Shown piece by piece: positions 6,871 to 10,714 of a stretch of 10,714 nt of DNA. The position numbers were made by a program, and so were the translations under genes. Numbering within the stretch: the first letter of the stretch is position 1; each line of letters opens with the position of its first letter. This DNA is from Rhodobacteraceae bacterium UBA2553 (lineage in GTDB: Bacteria; Pseudomonadota; Alphaproteobacteria; Rhodobacterales; Rhodobacteraceae). Location of the stretch: assembly GCA_002340515.1 (NCBI GenBank), contig DDMF01000059.1, positions 1-10,714 of the forward strand. The letters are read 5' to 3'. A model generated the notes under the pieces. It made no database searches and had not been told where the DNA came from. It saw only the letters and a list, made by a program, of their open reading frames with translations.

Positions 6871-6944
6871 AGAAAACTAGTTTTCTAGTTTTCTAGTTTT
6901 CTAGTTTTCTAGTTTTCTAGTTTTCTAGTTTTCTAGTTTTCTAG
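6869..6944. repeat. Perfect octamer tandem array: ten CTAG at 8-bp period
   Basis: CTAG occurs at 6869, 6877, 6885, 6893, 6901, 6909, 6917, 6925, 6933 and 6941, exactly 8 bp apart. The first linker is AAAA; the other eight are TTTT. So 6881-6944 is eight perfect TTTTCTAG units, preceded by CTAGAAAACTAG. The left edge (6869-6888) is a perfect 20-bp palindrome, and the right edge TTTCTAGAAA (6938-6947) is another. Every unit is identical, so the array is either young or kept uniform. It lies in the control region between divergent genes and cannot encode protein. Elsewhere in the window I found only four CTAG sites. The function is unknown: multi-site operator, slippage-prone switch or structural element are possible. 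Confidence 0.97.
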
Positions 6945-7044
6945 AAATCGCCCTATCCTAAAGAGAGTTCAAGCTCCGGTGCATATTTACGTGGTATTAA
7001 CCAAGGTTTCGCATTCTGCGTGAGAACATTCAGGGAACCCTATC

Positions 7045-7359
7045 ATGCAACACTCCGAGAACCAAAATATCGCCACCAGCCTAAAGGCCCTCGCCCACCC
7101 CCGCCGCATGGCGATCTTCCAATTGCTTGCCGCGCAACCGGGGGCCGCGCTCAGCTTTCAATCGCTGCAAAGCGCGACAAAATTGCAGACCACCACACTG
7201 GTGCATCATCTGCGCGAAATGGAGCGTGCTTGGCTGTTGGCCCGCAAACGCAAAGGGACCGAGGCCTACTATCGCCTGACCCCACAGTCGCTGTTAACGT
7301 CGATGGACAGTGTTCACGCCATCTTAAACGTCCGGTTCGCACCAAGCATTGCGGCCTAA
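7045..7359 (+). CDS. ArsR-family winged-helix transcriptional regulator
   Basis: This is a 104-aa small helix-turn-helix regulator. Residues about 8-30 (SLKALAHPRRMAIFQLL) are the typical ArsR first helices. The recognition region follows at about 36-60 (LSFQSLQSATKLQTTTLVHHLREME), and the wing at 61-78 (RKRKGTEAYYRLT). The ELCVCDL-type metal site is absent and the protein has no cysteine at all, so it is not a classical arsenic or heavy-metal sensor; it may answer to a metabolite or redox cue by another route. The ATG at 7045 has AGGGA 8 nt upstream. It is divergent from the aminotransferase, with the octamer array between them, which makes that gene and itself likely targets. Its TAA stop shares bases with the convergent Lrp gene stop. 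Confidence 0.88.
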   Translation: MQHSENQNIATSLKALAHPRRMAIFQLLAAQPGAALSFQSLQSATKLQTTTLVHHLREMERAWLLARKRKGTEAYYRLTPQSLLTSMDSVHAILNVRFAPSIAA

Positions 7360-7811
7360 ATCGGCCCCGGTCGCTGTTCTTCGGACAAAAGTACATTCGC
7401 CTCGACATCGCCGATCCCCGGCAAGGTCATCACCCGGCGGCGCAACACGCGTTCAAAGTCAGCCAGATCACGGGCGACCACACGCAGGCGGTAATCATAC
7501 AGCCCCAGCACATGTTCCACCGTTTGCACTTCGGGAATGGCAGACACCGCACGTTCAAAATCCTCAAGGCTGACCCGCCCTTTGGTCGCCAGTTTTACGC
7601 CCAGAAACACCGTGACCCCGAAACCAAGCGCCTCATGGTCCAGATCCAAACGACGGCCGTCCAACACACCTTGATCCATCAAGCGTCGAATGCGTCGCCA
7701 AGTGGCTGGCTGGCTTAACCCCACATCGCGCCCCAAGGCGCCTGCCGATTGCGTGGCATCCTCGGCAAGGGCACGGATCAGGGCAAAATCTATCTCATCA
7801 AGCTCAATCAT
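7356..7811 (-). CDS. Lrp/AsnC-family regulator, second gene of a coupled pair
   Basis: This is a 151-aa Lrp/AsnC protein. The N-terminal helix-turn-helix is at about 5-52 (LDEIDFALIRAL, then GRDVGLSQPATWRRIRRL). The C-terminal RAM ligand-binding/oligomer domain is at about 63-145, with the GLYDYRLRVVARD strand-turn (103-115). Members act as dimers to hexadecamers and sense amino acids. The ATG overlaps the stop of the upstream Lrp gene in an ATGA, with no ribosome site of its own visible, so translation is probably coupled. Siroheme-decarboxylase (AhbA/NirD-type) relatives were considered, but their signature motifs are missing. At the 3' end, TAG (complement of 7356-7358) overlaps the ArsR TAA (7357-7359). 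Confidence 0.93.
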   Translation of the reverse strand: MIELDEIDFALIRALAEDATQSAGALGRDVGLSQPATWRRIRRLMDQGVLDGRRLDLDHEALGFGVTVFLGVKLATKGRVSLEDFERAVSAIPEVQTVEHVLGLYDYRLRVVARDLADFERVLRRRVMTLPGIGDVEANVLLSEEQRPGPI

Positions 7812-8263
7812 AGCGGCAGACTGTCATCATATTTGATCCGGGCCACATGCATCAGTGCTTCGATATCCGCGATATGCGGCAGGCCCAGAATTTGGTCACG
7901 GTAAATCGTCTGATAATGCGCCATATCGCGCGCGATCACAGACAGGCGCACGTCCACGCGACCCAAGAACGTCTGAATGGCAGTGACTTCAGCAATGCCG
8001 CGCGCCGCCTCGATGAACTCATCAAACGCGCGGGGTTGGGTTTTGTCCAAAGTCACGCGCAAGCTCACCTCCACTGCATAGCCCAGCGCGCGCCAATTGA
8101 TCACCGCGCGCGGGCCGCGCAGGATTTTGCGATCCCGCAGCCGTTCAATCCGACGGGTCAATCGCGCAGGCGGCATACCCAGCCGTTCTGCCAATTCGGG
8201 CAGCGCCATCATCGGGTCGGCTTGCATTTGCCGCAATATGCGTCGATCAAGATCATCAAGCAT
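7808..8263 (-). CDS. Lrp/AsnC-family regulator, first gene of a coupled pair, divergent from ilvC
   Basis: This is a 151-aa Lrp/AsnC regulator. It begins with the family hallmark LDDLDRRILRQMQADP, followed by the helix-turn-helix LPELAERLGMPPARLTRRIERL (21-42) and the RAM domain (about 63-145, with GRVDVRLSVIARD at 101-113). It has the same length as its downstream partner but is clearly divergent from it in sequence, so this is an old paralogous pair. No Shine-Dalgarno is evident before ATG 8263 (the upstream bases are A/T-rich), so the leader may be short or the site weak. It is transcribed away from ilvC with 144 bp between the starts. A role in controlling branched-chain amino acid synthesis is inferred from the position and the family, not shown. 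Confidence 0.93.
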   Translation of the reverse strand: MLDDLDRRILRQMQADPMMALPELAERLGMPPARLTRRIERLRDRKILRGPRAVINWRALGYAVEVSLRVTLDKTQPRAFDEFIEAARGIAEVTAIQTFLGRVDVRLSVIARDMAHYQTIYRDQILGLPHIADIEALMHVARIKYDDSLPL

Positions 8264-8407
8264 GATTTTTTCAATTTAATCAAACTTAGCGAATGATGCT
8301 ATACTCATTTTTGTATATTTTCCACCTTTCACACCTCGCGCCTCCTCGTAAATTCCATATGATGCCCCTCAAACGACCCTTAGACACACAAACCGCGAGG
8401 ATATATC
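8264..8407. promoter_or_regulatory. Divergent control region between lrp pair and ilvC
   Basis: This 144-bp region is very AT-rich over its first 60 bp (8264-8325), as expected for Lrp-type binding and wrapping. A TATACT at 8300-8305 could be a -10 box for ilvC, though no good -35 lies 16-18 bp upstream. The ilvC ribosome site GAGG is at 8397-8400, 7 nt before the ATG. I see no leader peptide rich in Ile, Val or Leu and no attenuator hairpin, so regulator-mediated control is more likely than attenuation. Confidence 0.5.
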
Positions 8408-9430
8408 ATGCGCGTTTATTACGACCGCGATTGCGACATTAACCTGATCAAAGACAAAAAAGTGGCGATCCTGGGCTACGGTTCACAAGGTCACGCCCAC
8501 GCGCTGAACCTGCGCGATTCCGGTGCCAAAAACCTCGTGGTTGCGCTGCGCGAAGGTTCTGCTTCGGCGAAAAAAGCCGCCGCTGAAGGCCTGGACGTTA
8601 TGGGGATTGCCGAAGCTGCTGCTTGGTGTGACGTGATCATGTTCACCATGCCCGACGAACTGCAGGCCGAAACCTACAAGAAATACGTACATGACAACAT
8701 CAAACCGGGTGCGGCCATCGCATTTGCCCACGGTTTGAACGTACATTTCGGCCTGATCGAGCCTAAAGAAGGCGTTGACGTGATTATGATGGCCCCCAAA
8801 GGCCCTGGTCACACCGTGCGCGGCGAATACACCAAAGGCGGCGGCGTGCCTTGCCTTGTTGCGGTGAACACCGACGCGACCGGCAAAGCGCTGGAAATCG
8901 GCCTGTCCTATTGTTCCGCCATCGGTGGCGGCCGCTCGGGCATCATCGAGACCAACTTCCGCGAAGAATGTGAAACCGACCTGTTCGGTGAGCAAGCTGT
9001 TCTGTGTGGCGGTATTGTCGAGTTGATCCGTTGCGGTTTTGAAACCCTCGTTGAAGCAGGTTACGCACCGGAAATGGCCTATTTCGAGTGTCTGCATGAA
9101 ACCAAGCTGATCGTTGACCTGATCTATGAAGGCGGCATCGCCAACATGGATTACTCGATCTCGAACACCGCAGAATACGGCCAATATGTCACCGGCCCGC
9201 GCATCCTGCCTTACGAGGCCACCAAGAAAGCCATGAAAGAAAGCCTGAATGACATTCAGTCGGGTAAATTCGTGCGTGACTTCATGCTGGAAAATGCTGT
9301 TGGTCAACCGACCATCAAAGCGTCGCGTCGTGCAAATGACGAGCATGAGATTGAAGTTGTTGGTAAGAAATTGCGCGACATGATGCCTTGGATTTCCGCA
9401 GGTAAAATGGTCGACAAAGCGAAAAACTAA
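8408..9430 (+). CDS. ilvC: Ketol-acid reductoisomerase (class I)
   Basis: This 340-aa enzyme is the second step of valine, isoleucine and leucine synthesis. It isomerises and reduces acetolactate or acetohydroxybutyrate using NADPH and Mg2+. The Rossmann motif GYGSQG is at 23-28. The cofactor loop LREGSAS (47-53) keeps the Arg and Ser residues that favour NADPH. His108 in AFAHG is the conserved active-site His. MAPKGPGHTVR is at 128-138. The metal and catalytic acids fall at Asp191, Glu195, Glu227 and Glu231, with Ser252 in DYSISNTAEYG, all complete. The length is typical of the short class I form. The GAGG ribosome site is 7 nt from the ATG. A strong terminator follows, so the gene appears to be a single-gene transcript under the neighbouring Lrp regulators. 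Confidence 0.99.
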   Translation: MRVYYDRDCDINLIKDKKVAILGYGSQGHAHALNLRDSGAKNLVVALREGSASAKKAAAEGLDVMGIAEAAAWCDVIMFTMPDELQAETYKKYVHDNIKPGAAIAFAHGLNVHFGLIEPKEGVDVIMMAPKGPGHTVRGEYTKGGGVPCLVAVNTDATGKALEIGLSYCSAIGGGRSGIIETNFREECETDLFGEQAVLCGGIVELIRCGFETLVEAGYAPEMAYFECLHETKLIVDLIYEGGIANMDYSISNTAEYGQYVTGPRILPYEATKKAMKESLNDIQSGKFVRDFMLENAVGQPTIKASRRANDEHEIEVVGKKLRDMMPWISAGKMVDKAKN

Positions 9431-9435
9431 GCCCT

Positions 9436-9449
9436 GCGGGATCACCCGC
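9436..9449 (+). other. Small hairpin just after ilvC
   Basis: GCGGG (9436-9440) and CCCGC (9445-9449) form a 5-bp stem with an ATCA loop, 6 bp before the main terminator stem. It may stabilise the mRNA 3' end; no T-run follows it. Confidence 0.35.
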
Positions 9450-9455
9450 TGGCTG

Positions 9456-9482
9456 AAAGGCGCCCTTCGGGGCGCCTTTTTT
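9456..9482 (+). terminator. Intrinsic terminator of ilvC with UUCG tetraloop
   Basis: A perfect 10-bp stem (9456-9465 with 9470-9479) closes a TTCG tetraloop (9466-9469), and Ts run on to 9482. It is a textbook strong rho-independent terminator about 25 bp after the ilvC stop. Confidence 0.95.
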
Positions 9483-9511
9483 CATGACAACATGCCAATT
9501 CCAAACGCACC

Positions 9512-9526
9512 GCCCGTGCTGCGGGC
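9512..9526 (-). terminator. Weak hairpin after the SRPBCC gene
   Basis: GCCCG (9512-9516) and CGGGC (9522-9526) form a 5-bp stem with a 5-nt loop, directly after the TAA of the leftward SRPBCC gene. No T-run follows on the minus strand, so termination here would be weak. Confidence 0.3.
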
Positions 9527-9527
9527 C

Positions 9528-9977
9528 TTAATTGAACCGGCTCAAAAAACACTCCCCAAAGACGAAATCCCAACCGGGATCATATTGCGCGTGTTGCGCT
9601 TTTGCCGCCTTTCCCAACACCTCCCACCCCTCATGAGTCAACAGAATTTCGGTATGTGATCCAAGGCGGGAAAGTTGCAGTGTGACCTTGGTGGAAAGCG
9701 CGGGATCCTTGCCGGGATGCCATGAAAAGGTGAGTTTTTCAGGCGGCTCCCAAAGCGTAACGGTGCCCCAGGTCGCATGGCTCCCATCTGGTAAAACCTC
9801 GTAAATTTTGCCGCCAAGCTGGGTTTCAAAATGCAGCTCTTGCGGCACCGCGCCCGAATTGGCCGCAACGGAATGACTTTCAACCGGCCACCAGTTTCCC
9901 ATGCCCAGTGTGAAATATTCAAACACCTCCTCAATCGGGATGTGAATTCGCGCGGTTTTTGTGATGGGTGGCAGCAT
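9528..9977 (-). CDS. SRPBCC / AHSA1-domain protein
   Basis: This is a 149-aa single-domain protein of the START-like (SRPBCC) fold, AHSA1 branch. It begins with the usual 'arihiPieeVFeyFT' strand and helix (9-23), followed by WW (29-30) near the pocket. A GGKIYEVLPDGSHATWGTVTLWEPPEKLTFSWHPG-type core spans about 55-89, where the WG.V..WEPP.KL.F.W pattern is diagnostic. The C-terminal helix carries HEGWEVLG (115-122). Members bind small hydrophobic ligands or act as chaperone-like factors, and the specific role here is unknown. The start at 9977 is chosen because GGAGG lies 5 nt upstream. The open frame reaches 10367, but that extension is antisense to the transporter gene and lacks family similarity. 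It is divergent from the transporter, 99 bp apart, and convergent with ilvC. Confidence 0.87.
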   Translation of the reverse strand: MLPPITKTARIHIPIEEVFEYFTLGMGNWWPVESHSVAANSGAVPQELHFETQLGGKIYEVLPDGSHATWGTVTLWEPPEKLTFSWHPGKDPALSTKVTLQLSRLGSHTEILLTHEGWEVLGKAAKAQHAQYDPGWDFVFGECFLSRFN

Positions 9978-9982
9978 GACGT

Positions 9983-9987
9983 CCTCC
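9983..9987 (-). promoter_or_regulatory. Ribosome binding site fixing the SRPBCC start
   Basis: On the minus strand this is GGAGG, 5 nt before the ATG at 9977. It supports the short 149-aa form over the long open frame that continues to 10367. Confidence 0.65.
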
Positions 9988-10076
9988 ACCCGCAGAATAC
10001 ATGAATTCTGGCACCGGGTCATCAGCGCAGCGCATTCTGCCTTTCGCCTGCCAAAGCGTTGTGCAATTGTCCGCCA

Positions 10077-10714
10077 ATGTCGCATCCTTCCCGCCAAGAT
10101 TGGTTGATCCTCGCGGCCCTCGGCTTGATCTGGGGGGCGTCTTTCATGGGCATGGCGATTGCGCTGAAAGGGTTTGCGCCGCTCACGCTCGCGGCGGGAC
10201 GCATTGCCTTGGGGGCTGTGGTCTTGGTGATTTTCGCCAAGGCCAGCGGTCGCAAAATGCCGTCTGTCTTTGCGCCAAAAGGCGTGGTGATCTGGGCCGC
10301 AGCGATTGGCATGGGGATCTTTTCCAACGCTTTGCCGTTTTTCCTGCTCGGCTGGGCGCAATATCACGTCGCTTCGGGTTTTGCCGGGGTGTCAATGGCG
10401 GCCGGTCCGCTGATCACCTTGGTGCTCGCGCATTTCTTTATTGTCGGCGAAAATATCACGCTGCGCCGGTTCATCGGCATCGTGATTGGCTTTGCAGGGG
10501 TTGCCGTATTGATTGGCCCATCTGCTTTGCAATCACGCGGGGGCGATATGGAAAACATCGCACGGATCGTCTGTATCAGTGCCGCGGCCTGTTACTCGAT
10601 TGGCTCGATTGTCGCGCGGCTGTGTCCGGACGTAGACCGGCGCGCCTTTTCCGCGGCGGTTCTCGTCTGTGGCGCCATACTCATCCTGCCCGTGGCGCTG
10701 TGGCAAGAGGGGCT
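10077..10714 (+). CDS. EamA/DMT-family inner-membrane transporter (3' truncated)
   Basis: The frame from ATG 10077 stays open to the window edge, giving 212 residues of a drug/metabolite transporter (usually about 290-310 aa, ten helices in two EamA repeats). It starts with a short cytoplasmic tail, then the classic first helix LILAALGLIWGASF (10-23). Further helices lie at about 36-54, 69-90, 97-121, 131-148, 160-180 and 191-209. FAGVSMAAGPLITLVLAHFFIVGENIT (102-128) is the typical end of the first EamA repeat, with the conserved Glu (125) of the GE motif. Such proteins export amino acids or other small metabolites, and the substrate cannot be told. No strong ribosome site precedes the ATG; an in-frame TTG at 10059 is a poorer alternative. 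It is divergent from the SRPBCC gene. Confidence 0.92.
   Translation, partial: MSHPSRQDWLILAALGLIWGASFMGMAIALKGFAPLTLAAGRIALGAVVLVIFAKASGRKMPSVFAPKGVVIWAAAIGMGIFSNALPFFLLGWAQYHVASGFAGVSMAAGPLITLVLAHFFIVGENITLRRFIGIVIGFAGVAVLIGPSALQSRGGDMENIARIVCISAAACYSIGSIVARLCPDVDRRAFSAAVLVCGAILILPVALWQEG

Larger units (their letters stand above)
6761..7044. promoter_or_regulatory. Divergent control region between aminotransferase and ArsR gene
   Basis: This 284-bp non-coding stretch separates two divergent starts. From left to right it holds the aminotransferase ribosome site (complement of 6766-6773), an AATTGT-TG-ACAATT palindrome, a possible rightward promoter ending at 6870, the CTAG octamer array (6869-6944), and an AT-rich stretch with TATTAA (6995-7000). 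The ArsR ribosome site AGGGA (7032-7036) comes last. No open frame crosses the array, because it puts TAG in every frame on both strands. Confidence 0.7.

Noticed and set aside
6869..6892. Intrinsic terminator made by the left-edge palindrome of the array and the following Ts
   Set aside because: The 8-bp stem is mostly A-T and the T-run is only four bases before CTAG, so it would be too weak.
6869..6944. CRISPR array or coding repeat in the octamer tract
   Set aside because: The unit is 8 bp with no unique spacers, and CTAG places stop codons in all frames on both strands.
7020..7718. 232-aa rightward open frame across ArsR and the second Lrp gene
   Set aside because: It overlaps two well-identified regulators in other frames and has low-complexity His/Pro/Arg composition with no domain pattern.
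8359..8407. Leader peptide for ilvC attenuation starting at the ATGATG near 8359
   Set aside because: The frame runs into ilvC out of phase, contains no cluster of Ile, Val or Leu codons, and no terminator/antiterminator pair is visible.
8483..9445. 320-aa open frame antisense to ilvC
   Set aside because: It is a by-product of ilvC codon bias. It has no recognisable family pattern and covers a certain gene in the other strand.
9978..10367. Upstream extension of the SRPBCC open frame to 279 aa
   Set aside because: The extension is Arg/Pro/His-rich, typical of an antisense shadow, and lies opposite the clearly coding EamA transporter. A GGAGG supports the start at 9977.

Overview
The window looks like chromosomal housekeeping and accessory DNA from a marine-type alphaproteobacterium, most likely Rhodobacterales (Roseobacter group). 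This is inferred from the moderate-to-high GC content, a full CtrA-type site (TTAA-N7-TTAA), a ubiquinone hydroxylase with the 'AEAAH...PPIGAQGLN' signature as I recall it from alphaproteobacterial homologues, and a class I KARI preceded by divergent Lrp/AsnC regulators. I see no rRNA, tRNA, insertion sequence, phage gene or CRISPR array. Every gene appears intact except the two cut by the window ends.

Left part (1-3203). The 3' end of carA (glutaminase half of carbamoyl-phosphate synthetase) ends at a GC-rich hairpin. A CtrA-like site then precedes a 662-aa membrane glycosyltransferase. Its N-terminus carries two tandem MshEN-type motifs, the kind that bind cyclic di-GMP, so this looks like a second-messenger-controlled polysaccharide synthase. 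A convergent GntR/FCD regulator overlaps its 3' end by 35 bp.

Middle part (3348-6760). A HAD-type pyrimidine 5'-nucleotidase-like gene is followed 11 bp later by a UbiH/UbiL-type FAD hydroxylase, probably one operon. Next come a small two-helix membrane protein, a strong intrinsic terminator and a convergent class V aminotransferase.

The 284-bp divergent gap between the aminotransferase and an ArsR-type regulator (6761-7044) is the most unusual piece of the window. It holds a GntR-operator-like palindrome and a perfect array of ten CTAG tetramers at exact 8-bp spacing (eight TTTTCTAG units plus an inverted-linker edge), in a genome context where CTAG is otherwise very sparse.

Right part (7045-10714). 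The ArsR gene converges on, and shares stop-codon bases with, a translationally coupled pair of Lrp/AsnC regulators. That pair is divergent from ilvC (branched-chain amino acid synthesis), which ends at a textbook UUCG terminator. A small SRPBCC/AHSA1 protein and a divergent, 3'-truncated EamA/DMT exporter close the window. The layout is rich in regulators: GntR, ArsR and two Lrp, each next to a metabolic gene.
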